Positions 33,363 to 41,564 of a DNA stretch of 57,177 nucleotides are shown here, one piece after another. Source of the DNA: Pseudomonadota bacterium. Its GTDB lineage: Bacteria; Myxococcota_A; UBA796; GCA-2862545. The stretch lies in contig SXOB01000012.1 of the NCBI GenBank assembly GCA_005776945.1, positions 1 through 57,177 of the forward strand, given 5' to 3'. The notes beneath the pieces were generated by a model that had not been told where the DNA came from, made no database searches, and saw only the letters and a list, made by a program, of their open reading frames with translations. Both the position numbers and the translations under genes were made by a program. Each line of letters begins with the position of its first letter. Within the stretch, counting starts at the first letter, position 1.

Positions 33363-35026
33363 TCTCCTGGGTCCTGGCCTGCGGCTCCCCCGAGGCCACG
33401 GACCCCACGGACCCCACGCAGCCATGGCACGAACCGGCGCCACCGCTGCTGGCAGACGATGACCCCGATCCTGCACGCTTCGCCGCAACGATCACGGCGG
33501 CGCCTGCACGCTGGGAGTTGGCGCCGGGCGTGTTCGTCGACGGCCATGCCTACAACGGCGTCGTTCCAGGCCCGTTGGTGCGCGTGCCCGTCGGAACGCA
33601 AGTCGCCATCACCTTCGCCAACGCCGCCGGCTGGGAAGACACGATTCACTGGCACGGCATCGAGGCGAACAACGCAGCGGACGGCACCGGCGTCACCCAG
33701 GCTCACGTGCACGACGGCGGCAGCTTCCTCTACGAGTTCGTGCCACCCCGACCGGGCCTGTATTGGTACCACCCCCACGCCCGCGCCGCGCAAGGTGTGT
33801 TCAACGGGCTCTACGCCCCCTTGATCGTCGACGACCCCGACGAGCAACGGCTGCGCGATCTCGGGATTTTGCCGTCGGAGGAGCGCGTCCTCGTGTTGTC
33901 CGACGTGAGCGTCACGGCGTCGACGCCCTGGTCGTTGGAAGTCGACAACGCAATGACGACGATGAACGGCATCGAGGGCAACCACCTGCTCGTCAACGGC
34001 CGGGAGGATCCGACGTTCGACGTCCCCGCCGGTGGGGCGGTCCGCCTTCGCGTCGTCAATTCGTCGGCGACCCGGTTCTGGCGGCTCAGCGTCCCGGGTC
34101 GCACCCTGTACCGAATCGGCGGCCAGGGCGGCCTGCTCGACCGGGTGGTCGTCGAAGGCGGCAGCATCACGGGCAAGCGCCTGTCGTTGATCGACGGCAC
34201 AGAGCTCGGTACGACCGAGGTACCGACCGGCTTCCCCAAGGGCGAAATCGTCCTGGCGCCCGCGGAGCGCGCCGACCTCGTCCTGACGACCGAAGGCGAC
34301 GTGGGCGATGTGCTCAAACTCCGCTGGGAGGACGTCGCACGCGGTCGCCACGACCACTGGATGGAAGGCGACACGATGGTCATGGGCGACGCCGCCGACG
34401 ACGGCACGCGTCCCGGCGACGACGTGGCGACCTTCACCCTCGTCAAGGGCCCCGCGACGCCCTGGACGCTGACCGAGGGCAGCGACGTGCTCGCGGCGAT
34501 CGGGCGGTCCGTCGGCCGGGTGGACGTGACCGGGGCCGTCGTCCGAGAAGGCACCAGCGCGATGGTGTTCTCCGAAACCATGGAAATGGTGCAAGCCACC
34601 GACGGACAATGGGTGATGACCGGCGAGTTGTTTCTCGACGGCGTCACCTGGCGGCCCGACGCCCACACCGGACCCGACGCCCCGGCCGCCCCGACGAGTT
34701 TCGATGTCCCCCTCGGCAGCACGTTGGCGTGGGAAATCCGCAACGAGTCCGACATGTCGCACCCGAGCCACATTCACGGATTTTCCTACCAGGTGACGCG
34801 GTGGCGCCTGGAAGATGAAGAGGCGGGCGAAGCCGTCGAATGGGACGCTCCCTATGACGAATTCGTCGACACGACGCTTCTACCTGGAAATTCGTCAGCC
34901 TTCGTCGCGATGCCGATCGTCGACCCCATCGGGACCGGCGGTGCGTTGGGCCGCTGGATGCGGCACTGCCACATTCTCCAGCACGGCGAAGCCGGGATGG
35001 CGTCGGAGTTTCGCGTCGTTCCGTGA
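33359..35026 (+). CDS. Multicopper oxidase lipoprotein (laccase/CueO-like)
   Basis: 555 residues from a GTG in a GTGA overlap. Signal MISWVLAC, Cys at 8. All four copper motifs are present: HWHG at 97-100, WYHPH at 136-140, HPSHIHG near residue 470, and HCHILQHGEAGM at 536-547 with the type 1 Cys 537 and axial Met 547. Copper oxidases couple four one-electron oxidations to reduction of oxygen to water; substrates may be cuprous ions, metals or phenolics. Being a lipoprotein it should face the periplasm or the cell surface. No obvious Met-rich insert as in E. coli CueO. Confidence 0.93.
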   Translation: MISWVLACGSPEATDPTDPTQPWHEPAPPLLADDDPDPARFAATITAAPARWELAPGVFVDGHAYNGVVPGPLVRVPVGTQVAITFANAAGWEDTIHWHGIEANNAADGTGVTQAHVHDGGSFLYEFVPPRPGLYWYHPHARAAQGVFNGLYAPLIVDDPDEQRLRDLGILPSEERVLVLSDVSVTASTPWSLEVDNAMTTMNGIEGNHLLVNGREDPTFDVPAGGAVRLRVVNSSATRFWRLSVPGRTLYRIGGQGGLLDRVVVEGGSITGKRLSLIDGTELGTTEVPTGFPKGEIVLAPAERADLVLTTEGDVGDVLKLRWEDVARGRHDHWMEGDTMVMGDAADDGTRPGDDVATFTLVKGPATPWTLTEGSDVLAAIGRSVGRVDVTGAVVREGTSAMVFSETMEMVQATDGQWVMTGELFLDGVTWRPDAHTGPDAPAAPTSFDVPLGSTLAWEIRNESDMSHPSHIHGFSYQVTRWRLEDEEAGEAVEWDAPYDEFVDTTLLPGNSSAFVAMPIVDPIGTGGALGRWMRHCHILQHGEAGMASEFRVVP

Positions 35027-35119
35027 GGGCCGTGCACGCCCGCAGGGCCCTCGGGCCCAGCCCGGTCAGGCGCGACAGGATCTCCAAAATGCCAAATGGA
35101 CCCGGGAGTCAGCCCACCT

Positions 35120-36103
35120 GTGAAAGCCGTCATCGCCCCCACCTACGGGCCGCCTGAAATCCTGCAGTTCGTCGACCTGCCCAAACCCGTACCCAAGGAC
35201 GGCGAGGTCCTGATCCGCGTCCGCGCCACGACCGTTTCGTCGGGGGACTGGCGAGTGCGCAGCCTCCAATTGCCCGGCGGTTTCGGGCCCCTTGGTCGTC
35301 TCGCGCTCGGCTTTCGGGGACCGCGCCAACCCATTCTCGGAACCGAACTTTCCGGCGAAGTCGAGGCCATCGGACGGTCCGTCACTGCGTTCAAGGTCGG
35401 CGACCATGTCGTCGCCTTTCCGGGAGCCGCTCAAGGCTGCCACGCCGAGTACCGCTGCGTCGCCGCCCCCGGTCCCATCGCGCTCAAACCCCCCAACCTG
35501 AGCTTCGAGCAAGCCGCATCGCTCTGCTTCGGGGGGGCGACGATGTTGGATTTCTACCGAAGGGCCGCGCTGCACGCCGGGGACCACGTCCTCGTCAACG
35601 GCGCCTCGGGCACCGTCGGCACCGCCGCAGTCCAACTCGCCAAACACGTCGGCGCGCGCGTCACAGCCGTCTGCGGCACGGCGAACGTCGAACGCATCCG
35701 GACGCTTGGTGCGGACCACGTCATCGACTACACCCAGGAGGATTTCACACAAGGCGGGGAAACCTACACCGCCATCGTCGACGTCGTCGGCACGGCTCCC
35801 TTTTCCCGCTGCGGGCCATCGTTGTCACCCGGCGGCCGCCTGCTCGTCGTTCTCGGCACCCTGCTCGACCTGCTACGGGCGCCCTGGATTTCGCTGACGA
35901 GCGGCAAGAAAGTCATCGCCGGGCCCACGGCAGAACGCCCAGAATACGTCCAACAACTCGCCGATCTCGCTTCGGCCGGGCATTTCATCCCCGTCGTCGA
36001 CCGCTGCTACCCCTTCGAACAAATCGTCGAGGCCCATCGCTACGTCGACGCGGGCCACAAACGCGGAAGCGTCGTCATCCAATTGCACAGCCATTCTGGC
36101 TGA
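35120..36103 (+). CDS. Medium-chain dehydrogenase/reductase (quinone oxidoreductase type)
   Basis: 327 residues from the GTG at 35120, chosen because it gives the family start MKAVIAPTYGPPEIL; an in-frame ATG eight codons upstream (35096) is possible. The NAD(P)H-binding Rossmann motif is NGASGTVGTAAVQLAKHVGA. The catalytic-zinc Cys of alcohol dehydrogenases is replaced (TVSSGDWRVRS), and the structural zinc cysteines are missing, so it is the zinc-free quinone-oxidoreductase branch. Substrate unknown. It stands alone, convergent with the S41 protease gene with seven bases between the two stops. Confidence 0.9.
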   Translation: MKAVIAPTYGPPEILQFVDLPKPVPKDGEVLIRVRATTVSSGDWRVRSLQLPGGFGPLGRLALGFRGPRQPILGTELSGEVEAIGRSVTAFKVGDHVVAFPGAAQGCHAEYRCVAAPGPIALKPPNLSFEQAASLCFGGATMLDFYRRAALHAGDHVLVNGASGTVGTAAVQLAKHVGARVTAVCGTANVERIRTLGADHVIDYTQEDFTQGGETYTAIVDVVGTAPFSRCGPSLSPGGRLLVVLGTLLDLLRAPWISLTSGKKVIAGPTAERPEYVQQLADLASAGHFIPVVDRCYPFEQIVEAHRYVDAGHKRGSVVIQLHSHSG

Positions 36104-36110
36104 CGACGGC

Positions 36111-38555
36111 TCACCGCCCCGCCACAGCGGGCTCGTCGGCCAGGACCCAGGCCTCCCGGTGGGACGCCAGGCCCTGATCGTCCCTGGCGACCACCTCAAT
36201 GTGGTGCAGTCCCGGCGCCAGCGTCCGCGTCAGCGGCAGGTCGAGGCGGTCCCCGGGCCCGCCCGCCCAAGCGATCTTCTCCCCGTCGAGTCGGACGACG
36301 ACGTCGCTGATTGCCCGGTCGTCCTGGACGCGAACGCGCCAGGCCACAGGCCCAGGACGCACGAGCGGCGACGTCGCCACCTCGACGCGGGGCGCCGACG
36401 CCAACACCGGCGAACCATCGGTGCTGAGCGACAAATTCCAGCGCACGATTTCGCCGAAGCGCGGCGCATCGATCACGATCGTCAGCGGGACCACCTCGGG
36501 CGCCGGGCCCCCTTGAACGTCCCACCGAAAATGACCCGTCATTCCCGGCGTCACCGTGATCCGTGCATCACTCGCGCCGGCCACAATCCACGGCACGTCC
36601 TCAGGCCACCCTACGTGCAATCCGAGGTCGACGAGCGTGGCCCCGGGCGCAACGACGCCGGCCTCGATGCGGTACCGCCCGGCGCCCAACGGCGCGATGC
36701 GTGCGGCAACTTCCACCGTCGGAACCGCCTCCGAACCCGAATCCACCATGACGGGGTCCAAGGGCAGCGGCGCGCGCATATCCGCGACGAGCCGCGCCTC
36801 CACGCGGTCCAGCCGGTGGCCCCGGCCCGGCGGCAGGTGGACCACCGCCTCCCCCACCGTGAAGCCGCCTGGCGCCACGCGGCCGACTGGGATGTGAACG
36901 CCCCGAAACGGCGGTTCACCCGACAATTCCACGACTGCCCGGTGCAATTCTTCCGGCGACCGCACCCGAGCCCGCCAACGCAACCGCTCGGGATGTTCGG
37001 GGTCGCGCAGGACGACGAGGTCGACGGACGCCCGCGTGAATCCGCCCTCCTCGTCCGCGCGCTGCGGATCGAGGCCCCGAGCCCGCCATGCGGCGTCCAG
37101 ACGCGCCGCCTCCTCGGCGCGAACCGCGGCGAGCGCATTCCGCAGGCGGGGCAACATCTCCGCGCGCCCAGCTGCGGGCGGCGCATTCAACAGCGCACGC
37201 CGCGCCAACTCCAGGGGCACGTCGCGCCCGTCGTCGAGGAAACCTACGCCTTCGGCCGACGGTAACGCCACCGCATCCGGCGCCAGGCCCGACCGACCCC
37301 AGTGGTCCGCGCCCACGTGTTCCCGCCAAAGGACGGCGTCGGGCACCCATCCCGTGGACGGGATCGACCGCCCCCCTGCCAACGTGTACCGCGCCACCGT
37401 CAGCTTCAGACGGCGCGCCGGGTCCGCCAGCGGCCAGGTTTTCTGCACCGTGCCTTTGCCGTAGGTGGGCGCGCCGACGAGAACGGCGCGGTCGAGGGCG
37501 GCAAGCGCCCCGGCGACGATCTCGCCTCCCGAGGCCGTGGCCTCGTCGACCAAAACGACGAGCGGGACCGCAGGTTCGTCACCGTCGGCCATCGCCACGA
37601 TTTCTGCCTGCAGGTTCTCCACCCGCGTGCCGTTGCGGCCCTCGGTCCGAAGCAAAAGGCCATTCGTGACAAACCGATCCGCGACCCGCGCGGACTCCCG
37701 CATCGCCCCACCCGCGTTGCCTCGCACATCGAGGATGAGCCCACGCGACGCAGCGCCTGAGGCGGCCAACGCGTCGAGCGCGGTCGCGACGTTGGCGACG
37801 GTGACCTGGTGGATCGCGTCGATTTGGACGTAGCCAATGCCGTCCCCGAGCGCGGCCGACCGCACGTTGGGGACGGCGACAGACGCCCGCCGCAGCGCGA
37901 TCGTCTTGGGCCCGGCTGCGCCGACAAGGCCGAGCGCGACGCGCGTCCCCTCCACGCCCGTCATGCGGCGAATCACCTCATCTTCGCGCATGCCGGCCGT
38001 CGACCGCCCATCGATCGATGCCAGCCGGTCGCCAACGAGGACGCCGGCTCTCGAGGCAGGTCCGTCGGCCGCGACGCGCGTGATGACGGCGCCATCGGCG
38101 TCGGTCGTGACGAGGACGCCAACGTCGACCGTGACACCGCGCAAGCGGGTATCGAAGCGCGCGAGTTCGTCGCCTGCGAGCACGCGGCTCCAGGGGTCGA
38201 TGGGGACCGTGAGCCCATCGAGCAGGACCAGACCGACATCCACGTCGATCGGGCCGGCCCGACGAACCGTTTCGTCGACCTGCGCGACGGCCTCGACAAG
38301 ACTCGGTAGATCGTTGGCGCCGACCGTGAGCAGGAGCCGGCCGTCGCCGTGACGAAGCACGAAGCGCTCGTCGGGCGCGTCGTCGATGAACAGCCAGGGG
38401 ACGGCGCCGGACAGCGCCATCAGCGCGCCCCGCAACATGGCGACGGGCGTTGCGCCGCGGTTGTCGAGGGCCAGGTCCCGGATGAGCCGCACCGCGACCT
38501 CGGCGTCGTCTGCCACCGGCGAGCCGAGCGCAAGGCACGCGACCCACGCCAACAT
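36111..38555 (-). CDS. Exported S41 family (CtpA-like) protease with PDZ domain
   Basis: 814 residues, ATG with GGAGGG upstream. The N-terminus MLAWVACLALGSPVADD is a short signal; Cys at 7 could be lipidated, but the lipobox is poor. A PDZ domain spans about 145-220 (GPASRAGVLVGDRLASIDG). The S41 domain follows with DVRGNAGG at 276-283, nucleophile Ser 342 in ATASGGE and Lys 367 in YGKGTVQ, the Ser-Lys dyad. The remaining about 330 residues contain beta-sandwich domains (VVVRLDGEKIAW near the end) not found in housekeeping Ctp proteases. A periplasmic or surface processing protease is inferred. Confidence 0.9.
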   Translation of the reverse strand: MLAWVACLALGSPVADDAEVAVRLIRDLALDNRGATPVAMLRGALMALSGAVPWLFIDDAPDERFVLRHGDGRLLLTVGANDLPSLVEAVAQVDETVRRAGPIDVDVGLVLLDGLTVPIDPWSRVLAGDELARFDTRLRGVTVDVGVLVTTDADGAVITRVAADGPASRAGVLVGDRLASIDGRSTAGMREDEVIRRMTGVEGTRVALGLVGAAGPKTIALRRASVAVPNVRSAALGDGIGYVQIDAIHQVTVANVATALDALAASGAASRGLILDVRGNAGGAMRESARVADRFVTNGLLLRTEGRNGTRVENLQAEIVAMADGDEPAVPLVVLVDEATASGGEIVAGALAALDRAVLVGAPTYGKGTVQKTWPLADPARRLKLTVARYTLAGGRSIPSTGWVPDAVLWREHVGADHWGRSGLAPDAVALPSAEGVGFLDDGRDVPLELARRALLNAPPAAGRAEMLPRLRNALAAVRAEEAARLDAAWRARGLDPQRADEEGGFTRASVDLVVLRDPEHPERLRWRARVRSPEELHRAVVELSGEPPFRGVHIPVGRVAPGGFTVGEAVVHLPPGRGHRLDRVEARLVADMRAPLPLDPVMVDSGSEAVPTVEVAARIAPLGAGRYRIEAGVVAPGATLVDLGLHVGWPEDVPWIVAGASDARITVTPGMTGHFRWDVQGGPAPEVVPLTIVIDAPRFGEIVRWNLSLSTDGSPVLASAPRVEVATSPLVRPGPVAWRVRVQDDRAISDVVVRLDGEKIAWAGGPGDRLDLPLTRTLAPGLHHIEVVARDDQGLASHREAWVLADEPAVAGR

Positions 38556-38608
38556 GTGCCCTCCGCGCCCCCATGAACCCGTTCGGCCCCCGCGCGCAGC
38601 CCCCGAAA

Positions 38609-38614
38609 TAGGGG
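38609..38614 (+). promoter_or_regulatory. -10-like hexamer TAGGGG, 6 bases before larB
   Basis: GAAATAGGGG ends six bases before the ATG at 38621, the same spacing as at 9353, 30857 and 44079. Confidence 0.4.
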
Positions 38615-38620
38615 CCCGCC

Positions 38621-39283
38621 ATGTCGGAACGCGACCTCGGGTACGCCGTCTTGGATCTCAGCCGAGCCGACCGCACCGGCCTGCCGGAGGTGGTCTTCGG
38701 TGCGACGAAGACCGTGGACCAGTTGGTCGGCACGCTTGGCGCCCTCGCAGACGCTGGCCAGCCTGCGCTCGCCACGCGCGTCGGGCCCGCCGAGGCCGCC
38801 GCGGTCCTCGCACGCGATGCCCGCGCATCCTACGACTCCGTCGGCCGCTTGCTGCAGGTCGGGCCGCCCCACCAAGCGCGTTCCGGGCGCGTCGCCGTCA
38901 TCGCAGCCGGGACATCCGACCTGCCCGTCACCGAAGAAGCGGCGGGTACGCTTACGTGGGCGGGCGTCACCGTCGACCGAATCACGGACGTCGGCGTCGC
39001 CGGGCTGCATCGGTTGCTCTCGCGCCTGTCGCGCCTCGCCGAAGCGGACGTCCTCATCGTCGCGGCCGGGATGGAAGGCGCGCTTCCGAGCGTCATCGGC
39101 GGCCTCACGGACCGGCCGATCATCGCTGTGCCCACAAGTGTCGGGCTCGGGGCACACGAAGGCGGCCGCGTCCCGTTGATGGCCATGCTCAACAGCTGCG
39201 CGCCCGGCCTCGTCGTCGTCAACGTGGACAACGGATTTGGAGCCGCGGCCGCCGCCCTTCGCATGTTGGGCCCCCGCCGATGA
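38621..39283 (+). CDS. larB: Nickel-pincer cofactor biosynthesis protein LarB
   Basis: 220 residues. LarB carboxylates and hydrolyses nicotinic acid adenine dinucleotide, the first step towards the nickel-pincer nucleotide cofactor. It belongs to the PurE (AIR carboxylase) fold: AAGTSDLPVTEEAAGT at about 92-107 and VAAGMEGALPSVIGGL and VPTSVGLGAHEGG are family signatures. The N-terminal segment LDLSRADRTGLPEVVFGATKT also matches LarB. It is coupled by ATGA to larC. Neither larE nor an evident lactate racemase larA is in the window. Confidence 0.93.
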   Translation: MSERDLGYAVLDLSRADRTGLPEVVFGATKTVDQLVGTLGALADAGQPALATRVGPAEAAAVLARDARASYDSVGRLLQVGPPHQARSGRVAVIAAGTSDLPVTEEAAGTLTWAGVTVDRITDVGVAGLHRLLSRLSRLAEADVLIVAAGMEGALPSVIGGLTDRPIIAVPTSVGLGAHEGGRVPLMAMLNSCAPGLVVVNVDNGFGAAAAALRMLGPRR

Positions 39284-40563
39284 AGGCGCTGTGGCTCGAC
39301 GTGCAGGTCGCTGCTGCCGGCGACATGATTCTGGCCGCGTTGCTGGATGCCGGCGCCGACGCGGAGGCCGTCGAAGCCGGGCTGCGTTCGCTCGGTCTCG
39401 GCGATTGGACCTGGCACCGCGAGACCGTCCATCGGGCGTCGCTGATCGCCCAACGACTCACGTTTTCGGTCAGCGGGCAGGCGCTGGACGGCCCTACCCA
39501 CGATCACGACGCCAGCCACACCCACGACCACACCCACGACCACGACCACACCCACGACCACACCCACTCCCACGACGGGCACCACCCGCATCGCCCCTGG
39601 CGCGACGTCCGAGACCGCATTGCGAACGCGCCCCTGGCTCCTCGCGTCCGCGACCGCGCGTTGGCCGCCTACCGGCGGCTGGCCGAGGCCGAAGCCGCGC
39701 TGCACGCCATGCCCGTCGACGAAGTTGAACTGCACGAGGTTGGCGCCACGGACGCCATCCTCGACATCGTTGGGTCCGCGCTCGCGCTCGAATCCCTTGG
39801 CATCGACCGGGTCGTCGCGAGCACGATGCCGCTGGCGACGGGCTCGGTGCGCGCGGCCCACGGTGAGCTTTCCCTGCCGGCGCCGGCGACGCTTGCGCTG
39901 CTCAAAGGCTGGCCGACCCAGCCCTGTGTGCGCCCCGGCGAATGGGTCACGCCCACCGGCGCGGCCATCGTGACGAGCTGGGCGCTGCCGGGCGCGCCTC
40001 CCGCCGGCACGCCCGTCCGCATTGGCCACGGGGCCGGCAAACGCGATCCGGCACGCGTCGCCAACCTCGTCCGCGCGGTCGTCCTCGAAATCTCGGACGA
40101 CGACGCCACCGACGACGTCGTCGAGCTGGCGACCCACCTCGACGACATGACGGGGCAAACTGCGGCCGACGCGATTTCTGGGCTGCTCGCAGCGGGCGCG
40201 TTGGACGCCTGGGCCACGCCGCTCACGATGAAAAAGGGCCGGCCCGGCATCGGCCTTCACGCGTTGGTGAAGCCCGAGGATGCGTCGCGACTCTCAACCT
40301 GGCTGTTGCGGAACACGCCGACCCTTGGCGTCCGTCGGCATCCCTGGCAACGCGACGTCCTCGAACGCTGGTTCGAGCCCGTGGCGACCGCCTATGGCAC
40401 CGTCAAAATGAAGGTCGGCGGCCGCGACGGCGAGGCCTGGCACGCGACGCCGGAACACGACGATGTCGTGCGAGCCGCGGAGGCGGCGGGGGTACCTACG
40501 CTCCTCGTGATGCAAGCGGCAACGGCGGCGTTTCTGGCGGGGAATTCCAAAGACACGCGCTGA
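39280..40563 (+). CDS. larC: Nickel-pincer cofactor nickel insertase LarC (single continuous frame)
   Basis: 427 residues. LarC inserts nickel into the pincer nucleotide using CTP. The N-terminal start LWLDVQVAAAGDMILAALLDAG and VDEVELHEVGATDAILDI match the family. Residues 73-104 are a nickel-binding-type stretch with 15 histidines in 32 residues (THDHDASHTHDHTHDH and on). The C-terminal half (LDDMTGQTAADAISGLLAAGA, KKGRPGIGLHALVK) is the LarC2 part. In Lactiplantibacillus the two halves are joined by programmed frameshifting; here they are one uninterrupted frame. A strong hairpin covers the stop codon. Confidence 0.94.
   Translation: MKALWLDVQVAAAGDMILAALLDAGADAEAVEAGLRSLGLGDWTWHRETVHRASLIAQRLTFSVSGQALDGPTHDHDASHTHDHTHDHDHTHDHTHSHDGHHPHRPWRDVRDRIANAPLAPRVRDRALAAYRRLAEAEAALHAMPVDEVELHEVGATDAILDIVGSALALESLGIDRVVASTMPLATGSVRAAHGELSLPAPATLALLKGWPTQPCVRPGEWVTPTGAAIVTSWALPGAPPAGTPVRIGHGAGKRDPARVANLVRAVVLEISDDDATDDVVELATHLDDMTGQTAADAISGLLAAGALDAWATPLTMKKGRPGIGLHALVKPEDASRLSTWLLRNTPTLGVRRHPWQRDVLERWFEPVATAYGTVKMKVGGRDGEAWHATPEHDDVVRAAEAAGVPTLLVMQAATAAFLAGNSKDTR
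39490..39594 (+). repeat. His/Asp codon repeat within larC
   Basis: Tandem CACGACCACACC-type hexanucleotide repeats encode alternating His, Asp and Thr. The run is prone to slippage and its length probably varies between strains. Confidence 0.7.
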
Positions 40564-40583
40564 CCGGCCCCTGAAGCCGGTCA
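40561..40583 (+). terminator. Hairpin between convergent larC and prenyltransferase genes
   Basis: TGACCGGC (40561-40568) and GCCGGTCA (40576-40583) pair perfectly over 8 bp around a 7-base loop, starting at the larC stop codon. No T tract follows, so it may be a bidirectional terminator aided by Rho. Confidence 0.45.
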
Positions 40584-40627
40584 ACCTGTGTTGGCGCAAC
40601 CGGCCAAGCCAGCGCCGCAGGACGCAT

Positions 40628-41545
40628 TCACGGCATCGTCGGCAACATCCCATTGTGCAGCGCGCTGATGACGCCAAGACACGTCAACGCATACCCGACG
40701 GCCGTGACGAGCAGCGGTCGGTCTCGCAGAATGGTCTCGTCGGGAGACCCACCTTCGCCCTTGCGCTCGATCAAGTAAATGTACCGGAAGATGCCGTAAA
40801 GCACCCAGGGCAGGCTCAGCGTCATCCACGGCGTGGGACCCAACACGGTGTACAGCGCGTAGCAGAGCACGGTCGCCGCGGTCACAATGCTCTGGAACTC
40901 GTCGAGCATCTGCGGACTGTACTCTTCGAGATTTCGGCGCGTTCCGGCCGACGCGCCGACCTGCAGCAGCTCCGCGCGACGCTTGTTGAAGCCGATGAAC
41001 AGCGCGAAGAACGCCGTGCAGAGGAACAACCAGGGGCTGATCGTCACCCCGATGGCCACGGCGCCGGCCACGGCGCGCCAGACGAAGCCCGACGCGAGCA
41101 ACATGACGTCGACAATGACCACGTGTTTGAGCCACAAGCTGTAGGACAGCGTCGACACCAGGTAGGTCAGCGCGATGGCGAGGAACCAGGGCCCCAGCCA
41201 CAACGCGAGCGCGACACCGCCGCCAAGCGCGCCGATCATGAGCAGCCAAGCGGCCGGCACCGGCAACGCACCCGACGCGATCGGCCGCGTACGCTTCTTC
41301 GGGTGTCTCCGGTCCGCTTCGCGGTCCAGGTAGTCGTTGAGCACGTACCCCGTGGACGACAACAGGCAGAAACTCGCGAAGCCTACGCCACAGCGGAACA
41401 GCGCCTCGGGGTCCGTGAACATCCCGGAAAACAACAGCGCGGGCAACAAAAAGGCGTTCTTCGTCCACTGTTTTGGACGAAGCTGACGAACGGCCGCCAC
41501 CGCGACGCTGACCGGCGTGCGCCGGAGCGCGACCCCTTCCCCCAA
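40628..41545 (-). CDS. UbiA-family prenyltransferase (decaprenyl-phosphate phosphoribosyltransferase-like)
   Basis: 305 residues with about eight membrane helices. Family motifs: RPKQWTKNAFLLPALLFSG near 23-41, the first Asp-rich motif NDYLDREADRRHPKKRTRP at about 69-87, and the second region DVMLLASGFVWRAVAGA. The RPKQWTKN opening and HPKKRTRPIASG are characteristic of the UbiA branch that transfers phosphoribose from PRPP to polyprenyl phosphate, as in arabinan precursor synthesis. The start is a TTG and uncertain; an internal GTG before AAVRQLRPKQW is an alternative. It lies 19 bases after the kinase gene and may be in its operon. Confidence 0.88.
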   Translation of the reverse strand: MGEGVALRRTPVSVAVAAVRQLRPKQWTKNAFLLPALLFSGMFTDPEALFRCGVGFASFCLLSSTGYVLNDYLDREADRRHPKKRTRPIASGALPVPAAWLLMIGALGGGVALALWLGPWFLAIALTYLVSTLSYSLWLKHVVIVDVMLLASGFVWRAVAGAVAIGVTISPWLFLCTAFFALFIGFNKRRAELLQVGASAGTRRNLEEYSPQMLDEFQSIVTAATVLCYALYTVLGPTPWMTLSLPWVLYGIFRYIYLIERKGEGGSPDETILRDRPLLVTAVGYALTCLGVISALHNGMLPTMP

Positions 41546-41564
41546 AGTTCCCCCTTGCGTCGGC

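Noticed and set aside
30620..34777. Long minus frames opposite ispA, the MopE-like protein and the multicopper oxidase
   Set aside because: Low-complexity Arg/Val/Gly products without start signals; plus-strand genes carry clear motifs.
35041..35062. Terminator after the multicopper oxidase (GGGCCC-TC-GGGCCC)
   Set aside because: Palindromic GC run without T tract; in this GC content such palindromes are frequent by chance.
39490..39594. Frameshift site in larC
   Set aside because: Both halves of LarC are already in one open frame, so no frameshift is needed.
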